Made by a program: the position numbers and the translations under genes. A stretch of DNA of 49,068 nt from CADCTB01 sp964479465 (GTDB lineage: Bacteria > Actinomycetota > Acidimicrobiia > Acidimicrobiales > AC-14). Within the stretch, counting starts at the first letter, position 1; each line of letters starts with the position of its first letter. The stretch spans positions 1 through 49,068 of the forward strand of contig CAYZMG010000029.1 in NCBI GenBank assembly GCA_964479465.1. Reading direction: 5' to 3'. The notes under the pieces were generated by a model. The model had not been told where the DNA came from. It made no database searches and worked only from the letters and a program-made list of their open reading frames with translations. Of the stretch, positions 31,616-39,245 are shown piece after piece.

Positions 31616-32491
31616 CTAGGCCACGAGCTGCAGCGGCCGGTCGGAGACCGAGAGCGTGACGCCCTGTCCCCACGTGAGGGACAGGGCGTCGCTCTCGATC
31701 CCGTCGCCGAAGAGCACGAGGTCCGACTCGGCCACGACGACCAAGCCTTGATCGGCGTCGAGGGTGCCCTCGGTCAAGTCGACACCCGTCGCCGGCGACG
31801 GCCACGCCTCCCGCACGAACCAGCACAGGCCGGCCTGGGCCGGCGCCGGCAACTCCAGCGTGCTGTGGCGCTCCAGCCACACCGAGCGGCACCACCCTGT
31901 CGACCCGGTTCCCGTGCCGACGAGGATCCCGGAGGACGACTGGCGTTCGGTCCCGCCGGCCGGCGGCGAGATCCGGTAGCGGGCCGACTGGTGGCTGGGG
32001 TGGCCGATGTAGATCTCGTTGAGGGCCAGGAGGGCCTGGCCGTCGTCGGTGACGGCCCGGACCATGGTGCGGGGCTGCGTCCGGGGCGCAGCGAGGAGGT
32101 CTCCGACGGCCGCCGGCGGATGGGTCACCAGCACGCCGGCGTTGCGACCGGGCTCGGGGTTCACGCCGATGACCGGCTGGCCGTCGAGGTACTTGGCCAC
32201 GTTGGCGACGAGACCGTCCTGGCCGACGGCCACGACGAGATCCTCGGGCCCGAACATGAACCGGGCCAGGTCGCCCCGCTCGACCCGCCCCCGGCGCCAG
32301 TCCAGCGGAATGGCGCCGGCGACCACGGTGAGTGCGTCGTGCTGGGCCGCGTGGCGAGCCTCGACCTCATCGAGGCCACGGCCCCGCGTCCGGAGGAAGA
32401 ACGCAGCCTGCTGGCGGGTGCCGTGGCGGGCGACGAGCTCCTCCAGCTCCGTGCGCCGGTGGATCACCACCACGCGGGGCGTGAGGCTCAT
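31616..32491 (-). CDS. Divergent NAD-kinase-like protein
   Basis: A 291-residue protein. VVAVGQDGLVANVAKYLDGQ corresponds to the GGDGT...A region of NAD/diacylglycerol-kinase folds but reads GQDG, losing the first Gly pair. ALNEIYIGHPSHQSARY corresponds to the NExxI region, and SSGILVGTGTGSTGW to the (D)G(L/I)xxxTPTGSTAY motif. The overall order matches NAD kinases, so it may phosphorylate NAD or bind a nicotinamide nucleotide; the altered motif leaves catalytic activity open. Its ATG overlaps the SPFH gene stop (ATGA at 32488-32491), and the Nudix regulator next door suggests an NAD-linked role. Confidence 0.7.
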   Translation of the reverse strand: MSLTPRVVVIHRRTELEELVARHGTRQQAAFFLRTRGRGLDEVEARHAAQHDALTVVAGAIPLDWRRGRVERGDLARFMFGPEDLVVAVGQDGLVANVAKYLDGQPVIGVNPEPGRNAGVLVTHPPAAVGDLLAAPRTQPRTMVRAVTDDGQALLALNEIYIGHPSHQSARYRISPPAGGTERQSSSGILVGTGTGSTGWCRSVWLERHSTLELPAPAQAGLCWFVREAWPSPATGVDLTEGTLDADQGLVVVAESDLVLFGDGIESDALSLTWGQGVTLSVSDRPLQLVA

Positions 32492-33495
32492 GATGCATCG
32501 CGGCCGGCGCCCAGGCGGGCGAGGATGGGCGTCAGCAGGTCGGGGGTCAGGGTGAGGGTGCCGATCTGGGGCAGGTTGGCGGCCAGCTCCTTCAGGGCCA
32601 GGCCGATCACGGTGACCGCATCCAGCGCCTGGTAAGCGGCGAGGCGGGCGGCCTCGGCGTCGGCCTCGGCGATGCCCACGGCGCGGGTGGCGTCGGCTTG
32701 CGCGTCGGCCAGCAGCCGCTGGCGCTCGGCGTGCCCCTCGGCCTCGATGCGACCGGCCAGCGCCTGCTCGGTCGCCCGCCGGCGCTCGTTCTGGCCCTGC
32801 TGCTCCACCAGCAGCTCGGTGCGGCGGGCGAGCTCGATCTGGCTCTGGAGCTCGTTCTCGGAGATGGCCCGCTCCCGCTCGACAGCCAGCGCCCGCCGGC
32901 CGTAGGTGGCCTTGTCGGCGTCCTCCTGCACCCGCTCACGGGTCGGCGTCTGCAATGCCCGCTCGACGTCGGGCTCGGCGCGCACCGCGACGACCCGCAC
33001 GTCGACCACCTCGATGCCGGTCTCGGCCAGGCGCCCGTCACCGGCCAGGCCGGCGGCCACCCGCTCACGGACCGCGCTCATCCCGGTGGCCAGCGCCTCC
33101 GACAGCCCCATGCGGGCGAGGAGGTCCAGGGCGTGCTGCTGGGCCAGTTCGGTCAGCAGGCCGCCGAGCTGCTCGAGCGGGGTGGACCGCCACGTACCGG
33201 CCTCGGGATCGACGCCGAAGTCGATGCGGGCCGCGGCCAGCGCCGGGTCGGCCACCCGGTAGGTGACCGTGGCCTGGACGGTGACGTCCTGGAAGTCGAG
33301 CGTGCGACCGTGGAACAGCAGCGGCTGCTCACGGTCGTCGATGGGCACCTCGCTGAGCGCCGCGGTCAGCGGGCGGAACCAGAACGCCTGGCCCGGACCG
33401 TCGTGGATGAGCTTGCCGTTGCTGAGGTGGCGGACGTGGGTGGTGGGGTTGGCGCGCAGGTGGCGCAGGAACAGAAAACCGGTGATGTCAGCCAT
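32488..33495 (-). CDS. SPFH/Band 7 domain protein without membrane anchor
   Basis: A 335-residue protein starting at ATG 33495 (AAGGAG five bases upstream). The SPFH domain covers about residues 20-190 (GPGQAFWFRPLTAALSEVPI, DFQDVTVQATVTYRVADP, GIEVVDVRVVAVRAEPDVER), followed by a long charged coiled coil with ERERAISENELQSQIELARR and the Ala-rich repeat region typical of flotillin-like proteins. There is no N-terminal hydrophobic segment, unlike most stomatin/flotillin relatives, so it is probably a cytoplasmic or peripheral oligomer. It is the first gene of a two-gene operon with the NAD-kinase-like protein. Confidence 0.88.
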   Translation of the reverse strand: MADITGFLFLRHLRANPTTHVRHLSNGKLIHDGPGQAFWFRPLTAALSEVPIDDREQPLLFHGRTLDFQDVTVQATVTYRVADPALAAARIDFGVDPEAGTWRSTPLEQLGGLLTELAQQHALDLLARMGLSEALATGMSAVRERVAAGLAGDGRLAETGIEVVDVRVVAVRAEPDVERALQTPTRERVQEDADKATYGRRALAVERERAISENELQSQIELARRTELLVEQQGQNERRRATEQALAGRIEAEGHAERQRLLADAQADATRAVGIAEADAEAARLAAYQALDAVTVIGLALKELAANLPQIGTLTLTPDLLTPILARLGAGRDAS

Positions 33496-33517
33496 GGGCG
33501 CTCCTTCTCGTCGTTCT

Positions 33518-33545
33518 GACGATAACGGACTATGGCGTTGTCGTC
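33518..33545. promoter_or_regulatory. Dyad operator candidate between the Nudix regulator and SPFH genes
   Basis: GACGATAAC and GTTGTCGTC form 9-bp arms (one mismatch) around a 10-base spacer. The dyad lies across the SPFH promoter spacer. A second, perfect 5-bp dyad TCGTC-AAGTC-GACGA overlaps at 33541-33555. The related half-site GACGATTAG occurs at 33551-33559. The most likely binder is the NrtR-like Nudix protein encoded on the right. Confidence 0.5.
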
Positions 33546-33547
33546 AA
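33519..33547 (-). promoter_or_regulatory. Promoter of the SPFH / NAD-kinase-like operon
   Basis: Minus strand: TTGACG (33542-33547), exactly 17 bases, then TATCGT (33519-33524), followed by the AAGGAG ribosome site and ATG 33495. This is the best-formed -35/-10 pair in the window. Confidence 0.6.
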
Positions 33548-33556
33548 GTCGACGAT

Positions 33557-33562
33557 TAGTAT
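33557..33562 (+). promoter_or_regulatory. Candidate -10 box (TAGTAT) of the Nudix regulator gene
   Basis: TAGTAT ends seven bases before GTG 33570 and there is no ribosome site, so a leaderless message is likely. It lies next to the dyad operator candidates, which would allow autoregulation. Confidence 0.45.
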
Positions 33563-33569
33563 CCGCAGC

Positions 33570-34274
33570 GTGCTGAACGCCGCAGTCACCGTGGACCTCG
33601 TCGTGCTGACCGTCCGCGACGACGATCTGCTGGTCCTCGCCGTCAAGCGGGGCGTGGCGCCGTACCGGGGCCGCTGGGCGCTGCCCGGCGGCTTCGTCCA
33701 CGACGGCGAGGACCTGCTCGACGCCGCCGAGCGGGAGCTGCGGGAGGAGACAGGTGTGTCGGTGCGCGCCCACCTCGAGCAACTCGCCACTTACGGCGCA
33801 CCCCGGCGCGATCCCCGTGGGCGGGTCGTCACCGTCGCCCACCTTGCCCTGATCCCCCGGCTCGAGCAGGCGACCGCCGGCTCCGACGCCGCCGACGCCC
33901 GCTGGCTGACCGTGCGGGAGCTCCTCGACGGCTCGGCTCGTCTGGCCTTCGACCACCGGCGCATCCTGGCCGACGGGGTCGAGCGGGCCCGCTCCAAGCT
34001 GGAGTACTCCCCCCTTGGCATCGGGTTCTGCGCCGATGAGTTCACGATCGCCGAGCTGCGGCGGGTCTACGAAGCGGTGTGGGGCACCACGCTCGATCCC
34101 CGCAACTTCCACCGCAAGGTCACCGGGACTCCCGGCTTCGTCGTCGAATCCGGCGGGACGACCACCCGCGACGGCGGCCGGCCCGCGAAGCTGTACCGGC
34201 GCGGCCAGGCGACGCTCCTGCACCCGGCCATGCTGCGGCCGGGCCCCGCGCAGAGCGGTGGCGACGCCGGCTGA
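33570..34274 (+). CDS. NrtR-like Nudix transcriptional regulator with intact Nudix box
   Basis: A 234-residue protein. Residues 1-140 are a Nudix domain: YRGRWALPGGFVHDGEDLLD and AAERELREETGVSV give the full GX5EX7REUXEEXGU box, so hydrolase activity may be retained. Residues 150-225 form a winged helix (FTIAELRRVYEAVWGTTLDP, NFHRKVTGTPGF, GRPAKLYR), which together with the Nudix domain defines the NrtR family of repressors of NAD metabolism that respond to ADP-ribose. It is divergent from the SPFH/NAD-kinase-like operon, which is its probable target. Confidence 0.85.
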   Translation: MLNAAVTVDLVVLTVRDDDLLVLAVKRGVAPYRGRWALPGGFVHDGEDLLDAAERELREETGVSVRAHLEQLATYGAPRRDPRGRVVTVAHLALIPRLEQATAGSDAADARWLTVRELLDGSARLAFDHRRILADGVERARSKLEYSPLGIGFCADEFTIAELRRVYEAVWGTTLDPRNFHRKVTGTPGFVVESGGTTTRDGGRPAKLYRRGQATLLHPAMLRPGPAQSGGDAG

Positions 34275-34291
34275 GGAGGCGGGCGTTCCCT

Positions 34292-34322
34292 GGGCCCTCG
34301 ACGGCGGAAGCGGTCAGGGCCC
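34292..34322. terminator. Hairpin between convergent Nudix and lipoprotein genes
   Basis: GGGCCCT and AGGGCCC arms (7 bp) enclose 17 bases that can pair further through GAC/GTC. It lies 17 bases after the Nudix gene stop and ends 14 bases after the lipoprotein gene stop on the other strand. No U tract is obvious. Confidence 0.35.
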
Positions 34323-34335
34323 GTTCAGGTTCAGC

Positions 34336-34866
34336 CTACGGAACGGCGGCGAAATAGGCCTCTATCCATTGCCGCAGCTCGGGGCCCATATCGTTCGGTC
34401 CATCGACGTAGCCCAGGACGGGCCCCCGCTTCCACATGTACAAGTGGAAGCTCATCGGAGCCGACGGATTCTGCGTGCTGAAGACGGTGTGCCCCGCCAA
34501 CTGGAGTCCTGTCCAGCCATCGGCGATTGCGTCAGGCCCGAAGGTCTCCTCCATCCCTGCGGCATCGCCGGCGGAAAGCTCGTACTGGACCAGGAACGCG
34601 ATCTCGGCGTCTGAGCCGGTCCGATGGATCGTGTGAAAGGCAGCGGACACCGTGCCGTCAGGAACGCCGTCGAGCTGGCTGCGTCGTTCGTCAGAGTCAA
34701 CCGCCCGGTAGGCGAATCCGGTAACTGCGACCCGCTCGGTGGCCAGGACCGCAGAGTCGTACGCCGGACGCGATGTGCATGCGCCGGCGAACAGAACCAA
34801 GGCCAGAGCCGACAGGAGCAGGCGACGGCGTACTCGACTGATTCCCGCCTTCGTCCGCGCCGCCAT
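34336..34866 (-). CDS. Lipoprotein of unknown function
   Basis: From ATG 34866 the product is 176 residues with an Arg-rich start, hydrophobic segment and clear lipobox (RRRLLLSALALVLFAGACTS). The mature part has no domain that I recognise; it contains FAYRAVDSDERRSQLDG, GSDAEIAFLVQYELSAGD and PMSFHLYMWKRGPVLGYVD, a pattern of an alternating alpha/beta extracytoplasmic domain. TACAGT (34874-34879) seven bases upstream of this ATG supports a leaderless start. An alternative ATG at 34932 overlaps the stop of the preceding gene (ATGA) but would put 22 extra residues before the signal peptide. Confidence 0.65.
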   Translation of the reverse strand: MAARTKAGISRVRRRLLLSALALVLFAGACTSRPAYDSAVLATERVAVTGFAYRAVDSDERRSQLDGVPDGTVSAAFHTIHRTGSDAEIAFLVQYELSAGDAAGMEETFGPDAIADGWTGLQLAGHTVFSTQNPSAPMSFHLYMWKRGPVLGYVDGPNDMGPELRQWIEAYFAAVP

Positions 34867-34873
34867 TATTCGC

Positions 34874-34879
34874 ACTGTA
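34874..34879 (-). promoter_or_regulatory. Candidate -10 box (TACAGT) of the lipoprotein gene
   Basis: TACAGT on the minus strand, seven bases from ATG 34866, with no ribosome site between them. Confidence 0.35.
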
Positions 34880-34928
34880 TCGAAGGCCTCGGGCTGGTGC
34901 ACCGAAAACGGTTTCCGTCCCGACGTCT

Positions 34929-35372
34929 TCATCGGGATGAGCTACCCGCCGGAACTGGCCGGCTGGATACGACCGGGGCCGAGGCGACCGTCGTCGCCAT
35001 CAGGGGGCTCATGCGAGCGATGACGAAGGCGGCTGCGCTGGCACCGAGCAGGTTCGAGACCAGGTCCCAGCCGGTGTTCTGGTAGCCACCCACCCCGCTC
35101 CCGCTGTCGACCAGGGTGACCAGGAACTCCACCGTCTCGTTGGCGGCGCCCAGCCCCAGGCCCCCCAGCAGGCAGGCCAGGACCGGCAGCCCGGGCTGGG
35201 AACCGGGGGTGGTGGAGCCGAGCAGCGTCCACACCGCCAGAGTGGCGGCGAAGCTCGCCGAGGAGTGGACCAGGTGGTCGTACTGAAATACCTCCGTCCA
35301 CCAGTGGGCGTTGTAGAGCACGCCGTCGCCGACTTGCACAAGCCCGCCAGCCAGGTGGGCGGCCGAAAGCAC
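34929..35372 (-). CDS. Small membrane protein, DUF2238/YjdF-like, possibly with an upstream start
   Basis: A 147-residue protein with about three hydrophobic segments. YDHLVHSSASFAATLAVWTL, GAANETVEFLVTLVD and GYQNTGWDLVSNLLGASAAA resemble the conserved D-H...E...N-T-x-D-L core of YjdF/DUF2238-type membrane proteins. The first helix seems cut: hydrophobic sequence (LALSLAVL) continues in frame upstream of GTG 35372 to a TAG, without another standard start. Either it begins at an unusual codon or the N-terminus is lost. Encoded 81 bases after the PLP decarboxylase; function unknown. Confidence 0.55.
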   Translation of the reverse strand: MLSAAHLAGGLVQVGDGVLYNAHWWTEVFQYDHLVHSSASFAATLAVWTLLGSTTPGSQPGLPVLACLLGGLGLGAANETVEFLVTLVDSGSGVGGYQNTGWDLVSNLLGASAAAFVIARMSPLMATTVASAPVVSSRPVPAGSSSR

Positions 35373-35453
35373 GGCCAGGCTCAGGGCCAGGGGGCCAGGA
35401 AGGGGCGCGCGCCGAAGCAGTATGGGGGCCAGCCCCTACGCCTGAGGGCTGGC

Positions 35454-36803
35454 TCAGCGCATGGAGTCGAGGATGGCGGCCACGTCGGCGGCTGAGGACC
35501 GGGTGTTGACGATGCACAGGCGCAGCATCGGCTCGCCCCGGTGGGCCGACGGCACCACGAAACCCTCGCCGCGGGCCAGGAGGTCGAGCGACCAGGATCG
35601 GTAATCCTCGGCCGTCCAGCCGGGCCGGCGCAGGACCACCACCGACAGCTCGGGTTCGAGGACCAGCTCGACGTGGGGCGCCGCCCGCACCAGGTCGGCC
35701 GCCTCCCGGGCCGTGCGCAGGCAGGTCTCCACCGCGTCGGCGTAGGCGCCGGCCCCGTAGGCGGCCAGGGAGAACCACAGCGGCAGGCCCCGGGCCCGCC
35801 GGCTGAGGTGCACGGCGTAGTCCGACGGGTTCCACTCTGCCCCGTACAGCACCTCCAGGTAGTCGGCGTGCTGGGCGTGGCAGGCCTTGGCCAGCGCCGG
35901 CTCCCGGTAGAGCAGGGCGCAGGCGTCGAAAGGGGCGAACAGCCACTTGTGGGGGTCGACGATGAAGGAGTCCGCATGCTCGATGCCGGCGAAAAGGTGG
36001 CGTGCCGAGGGGGCGGCCAGCGCCGCGCCGCCGTAGGCCCCGTCGACGTGCATCCAGGTGCCGTACCGCCGGCACACCTCGGCCACGGAGTCGAGGTCGT
36101 CGACGAGGCCGAGGTTCGTCGAGCCGGCGGTGGCGACGACGGCGAAGGCCCGGTCAGCGACGCCGGCCAGCACCGGTTCGAGATCCTCGCCGGTCAGTCG
36201 GTCGCCGGGAACATCGACGAGGTCGACATCCATCACGACGGCCGCGCTCTCGATCGAGCTGTGGGCGGACTCACCCACCACCAGCGCCCACCGCTCGGGG
36301 CGCCCACCCCGGCGACGGGCGGCGGCGAAGCGGGCCGTCACCAGCGCCGACAGGTTGCCGTTGGTGCCGCCGGAGACGAACACGCCACCGGCCTCTGGCG
36401 GCAGCCCGGCCAGGTCGGCGATCCAGCGCAGGGTCTGGTTCTCGGCCCACACCGCGCCACCACCCTCCAGCCAGGAGCCGGCGTAGATCGAGCACGCGCT
36501 GACCACCAGGTCGGCGAGAATCGACACCTCGCTCGGCGCTGCGGGCACGAAGGCCAGGTACCGGTGGTGATCCGACGACAGGCACGCCGGCTCCAGGACC
36601 TCGCGGAAGAGCCGCAGCGCATCGCTGGCCCCCATGCCCGCCTCGGTGATGGTCACCCCGCCGGCGGCGTCGAGCTCGGCCGGCGACCGCGGCACACCGA
36701 TTGGTAGGTCATGGGCATCGGCGGCCATCCGCTGGCGGGCGAAGGCGAGGACCTCCTCGGCGAAGGCGTCCAGGCTGGGCCGGTAGCTGTGCATGTCCGA
36801 CAT
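35454..36803 (-). CDS. Group II PLP-dependent amino acid decarboxylase
   Basis: A 449-residue protein from ATG 36803, four bases after the binding-protein stop. It is an aromatic/glutamate-type (group II) decarboxylase: FVSGGTNGNLSALVTARF binds the PLP phosphate, WMHVDGAYGGAAL holds the Asp that contacts the PLP nitrogen, and SFIVDPHKWLFAPFD carries the Schiff-base Lys. The N-terminal HHRYLAFVPAAPSEVSILAD is also typical. It would turn an amino acid into the corresponding amine plus carbon dioxide; the substrate (aromatic, diaminobutyrate-like or glutamate) cannot be told from the sequence. Location at the end of the PknG-type operon, directly after a PotD-like protein, is notable. Confidence 0.88.
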   Translation of the reverse strand: MSDMHSYRPSLDAFAEEVLAFARQRMAADAHDLPIGVPRSPAELDAAGGVTITEAGMGASDALRLFREVLEPACLSSDHHRYLAFVPAAPSEVSILADLVVSACSIYAGSWLEGGGAVWAENQTLRWIADLAGLPPEAGGVFVSGGTNGNLSALVTARFAAARRRGGRPERWALVVGESAHSSIESAAVVMDVDLVDVPGDRLTGEDLEPVLAGVADRAFAVVATAGSTNLGLVDDLDSVAEVCRRYGTWMHVDGAYGGAALAAPSARHLFAGIEHADSFIVDPHKWLFAPFDACALLYREPALAKACHAQHADYLEVLYGAEWNPSDYAVHLSRRARGLPLWFSLAAYGAGAYADAVETCLRTAREAADLVRAAPHVELVLEPELSVVVLRRPGWTAEDYRSWSLDLLARGEGFVVPSAHRGEPMLRLCIVNTRSSAADVAAILDSMR

Positions 36804-36807
36804 GGGC

Positions 36808-37905
36808 TCAGGCGATGATCGAGGAGAAGCGTTCCTGGAGCTCGTCCTCGGTCGCGCTGTCGAGTCCGGCCCAGAAGTACAGGCGCCGGCGGGTCTCGTC
36901 GTCGGGGAACAGGATCGGGTTCTGGGCCAACTGCGCCGTGGCCCCGCCGGCTTTCTGCAGCTCCTCCCGCACACCGAGGACCGGGGTGATGTACTGCACC
37001 GCCGCGGTGATGCGGGCCGCGTTGGCCGGCTCGTAGACGAAGTTCATGAAGTCGCCGGCGGCCTCCACGCCGCCGGAACGCACCGGGATCACCATGCTGT
37101 CGAACCAGCGGATGCCGCCCTCGTCGGGGATGACGAAGCGGATATCGGGCCGCTCCTGCTGGAGCTGGATGATGTCGCCAGACCAGGCCAGGCAGGCGGC
37201 GAACTCGCCGGACTCGAGAGCGTCGATGAACTCGTCGGAGGTGAAGCGCCTGATCTGGCCGTTGGCCTTCGCCGCCTGGAGCGCTTCGAGGGCCCGCTCG
37301 GCGGCGGCGCGCGTGGCGCGGGAAGGGTCCGCCCCCTGCATGAGCATCACCAGGCCCACCGTCTCCCGCATCTCGCTCACCATGCCGACGCGGCCTCGCA
37401 GCGCCGGCTCGAACAGTTGGCTCACCTTCCGGATCTCCTGGCGACCGGTGAGGGCCGGGTTGTAGGCGATGCCGGTGATGCCCACCTGCCACGGCATGTG
37501 GAAACGGGCACCCCGGTCCCACGGCATGCCCAGGTATGCCGGCTCGATATTCACGTGGTTGGGGACGCGCTCCAGCGGCACCTGCCGGAGCCAGCCCCGC
37601 TCGAGCATCCGGGCGACGGCCCAGTAGGTGGGGACGACGATGTCGTAGCCCGTCGCCCGGCCACGGCCGAGCGTCGGCTCGAAGATGGTCTCGAAGGCCT
37701 CCTCGTTCCCGTTGTACTCCTCGACGTACTCCACCGGGATCCCAGTCGCCTGCGTGAAGCGATCGACGGTCTCGCCGTCGATGTAGTCCGACCAGTTCAG
37801 GACGCGGAGCTGGCCGCTGAAGCCCGGGTTGTCGCCCCTGCTGCTCCGGCAGGCACCGAGAGCGACCGCGGCGGCGCTCAGAGCCAGGAAGCGCCGGCGG
37901 TTCAT
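36808..37905 (-). CDS. PotD-like (spermidine/putrescine type) solute-binding lipoprotein
   Basis: A 365-residue lipoprotein from ATG 37905. The N-terminus MNRRRFLALSAAAVALGAC combines a Tat-like RRRFL motif with a lipobox ending at Cys19. The mature protein begins LRVLNWSDYIDGETVDRF and goes on with ATGYDIVVPTYWAVARML, GITGIAYNPALTGR and FMNFVYEPANAARITAAVQY, all typical of PotD/PotF polyamine-binding proteins rather than of GlnH-type (family 3) proteins. No permease or ATPase for this class is nearby. Its place after the GlnX-like sensor implies that it presents a ligand to that sensor and not to a transporter; that is inference from the mycobacterial GlnH/GlnX model. Confidence 0.88.
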   Translation of the reverse strand: MNRRRFLALSAAAVALGACRSSRGDNPGFSGQLRVLNWSDYIDGETVDRFTQATGIPVEYVEEYNGNEEAFETIFEPTLGRGRATGYDIVVPTYWAVARMLERGWLRQVPLERVPNHVNIEPAYLGMPWDRGARFHMPWQVGITGIAYNPALTGRQEIRKVSQLFEPALRGRVGMVSEMRETVGLVMLMQGADPSRATRAAAERALEALQAAKANGQIRRFTSDEFIDALESGEFAACLAWSGDIIQLQQERPDIRFVIPDEGGIRWFDSMVIPVRSGGVEAAGDFMNFVYEPANAARITAAVQYITPVLGVREELQKAGGATAQLAQNPILFPDDETRRRLYFWAGLDSATEDELQERFSSIIA

Positions 37906-37943
37906 GCCTGGGCCCGAGCGGCCCTGGGAGCGGGGTGCGAGGC

Positions 37944-39245
37944 TCACTGGTACTCGTTGATCCGCAGCTGGAAGCCCCCGAGGGCGCCGAAGGCGGCGAG
38001 GAGGGGCAGGAACAGGGCGACGAGCGTGAGGTTCCCCACCCGGTCGGCGGCCGAGGCCAGGCCGTCGAGGAACTGGCTCCGGTTGTCGCTCAGGACCGAC
38101 TCCACCGAGAAGTTGAACCCGTTGAACGTCGCGCTCCCCGGCCCCACGGCGATGATGCGCTGCTGGGCCGGGTCGGCGGTCGCCCGCAGCTGGGCGGCGG
38201 TGTCCTGGTAGCGCTGCCAGCGGACGAGCATCTCGGCCACCGCGGCGCGCTCCCTGTCCGAGTCGGCCTCGGCGGCGGCGTCGGCCAGCAACCCCGGCAG
38301 CGCTGGGTCGCGGCCCTGGCGCACGGCCTCGACCGCAGCGGCGCTGACCCGATCGGCGAGGAGCGTCTGGGCCGTCGAAACCGCGCTGGCCCTTCGGGCC
38401 GCGTCGCCCGTGATCAGGGCGACGGTCTCGTCGGCCTTCGCCCGGTAGGCGGTGGTCTGGATGCGCGACGTCAGGGAGATGGAGTCGTAGCCGTCGGCAC
38501 GGGCTCGCTCGATGTCGCTGCCGGAGCGAAAAGTGGCGGCGACCAACCAGCCGATCGTCCCGACGAGCAAGAGCGTGGCCAGCGCCAGCGGCACGTTCAC
38601 GACGCGCCGGCTCTGGCGGAAGACCCACCGCTGGGCGCCGACCAGCACCGCCAGCGCGATCACGGCCAGGGCGACAGCGGGCAGGACGCCGGTGTCGCGG
38701 CGGCCCTCGTCGCGCTCGAAGCGGCGTTGGGTGGCGTCGGTGAGGCGGGTGGCATCGGTCGCCACGGTCGTGGCCAGCAGGTTGAGGGCCTCGACCAGGT
38801 ACTCGGGGGCCCGGGGCACGCCGGCCTGGTTCGTGGCCCGCGCCGCCTCCACCAGCCCGGCGTAGCGGGTGACGGCCACCGACAGGGACGTCAGGTTCTG
38901 ATGGGTGGCGTCATCGTCGCCGATGAGGGCGGAGACCTCCTGGATCTGCTCGTTGGCGCGTGCGAGCGCCTGCTCATAGAGGCGGCGCGACTCGGGGTCC
39001 TCCTGGGCACCGGAGAGGAACGCGGCGGTGGCGGCGGCGTCGGCCTCGGCCAGGCTGGACACCAGTGACTGGGTGGCCACCAGCACGGGGCCGGCGTTGT
39101 TGCGGATGCGGTCGGTGCCCGAGCGCAGCGCGGTCGACGCCGCCCACCCCGCGACCGCCGTCGCCAGCAACAGCAACGCGGTCACGACCGACCACAGCCG
39201 GTAGCGGCCTGGTGTCGTGGCTGCAGCGGCGCGGATGCGGTTCAC
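37944..39245 (-). CDS. GlnX-like four-helix membrane sensor
   Basis: A 433-residue protein from GTG 39245, which overlaps the FHA gene stop (GTGA). Predicted membrane helices at about 19-38, 187-207, 219-237 and 402-424 leave two extracytoplasmic helical domains, each about 150 residues (for example ALARANEQIQEVSALIG, and DAARRASAVSTAQTLLADR). Size, helix number and gene neighbourhood match mycobacterial/corynebacterial GlnX, which relays ligand binding by GlnH to PknG. No HAMP, kinase or cyclase domain is present. Direct sequence similarity to GlnX cannot be measured here; the assignment is from architecture and synteny. Confidence 0.75.
   Translation of the reverse strand: MNRIRAAAATTPGRYRLWSVVTALLLLATAVAGWAASTALRSGTDRIRNNAGPVLVATQSLVSSLAEADAAATAAFLSGAQEDPESRRLYEQALARANEQIQEVSALIGDDDATHQNLTSLSVAVTRYAGLVEAARATNQAGVPRAPEYLVEALNLLATTVATDATRLTDATQRRFERDEGRRDTGVLPAVALAVIALAVLVGAQRWVFRQSRRVVNVPLALATLLLVGTIGWLVAATFRSGSDIERARADGYDSISLTSRIQTTAYRAKADETVALITGDAARRASAVSTAQTLLADRVSAAAVEAVRQGRDPALPGLLADAAAEADSDRERAAVAEMLVRWQRYQDTAAQLRATADPAQQRIIAVGPGSATFNGFNFSVESVLSDNRSQFLDGLASAADRVGNLTLVALFLPLLAAFGALGGFQLRINEYQ

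Noticed and set aside
36808..37905. Calling the lipoprotein GlnH because of synteny
   Set aside because: Its motifs (LRVLNWSDYIDG, ATGYDIVVPTYW) belong to the PotD type, not to family 3 amino-acid-binding proteins.
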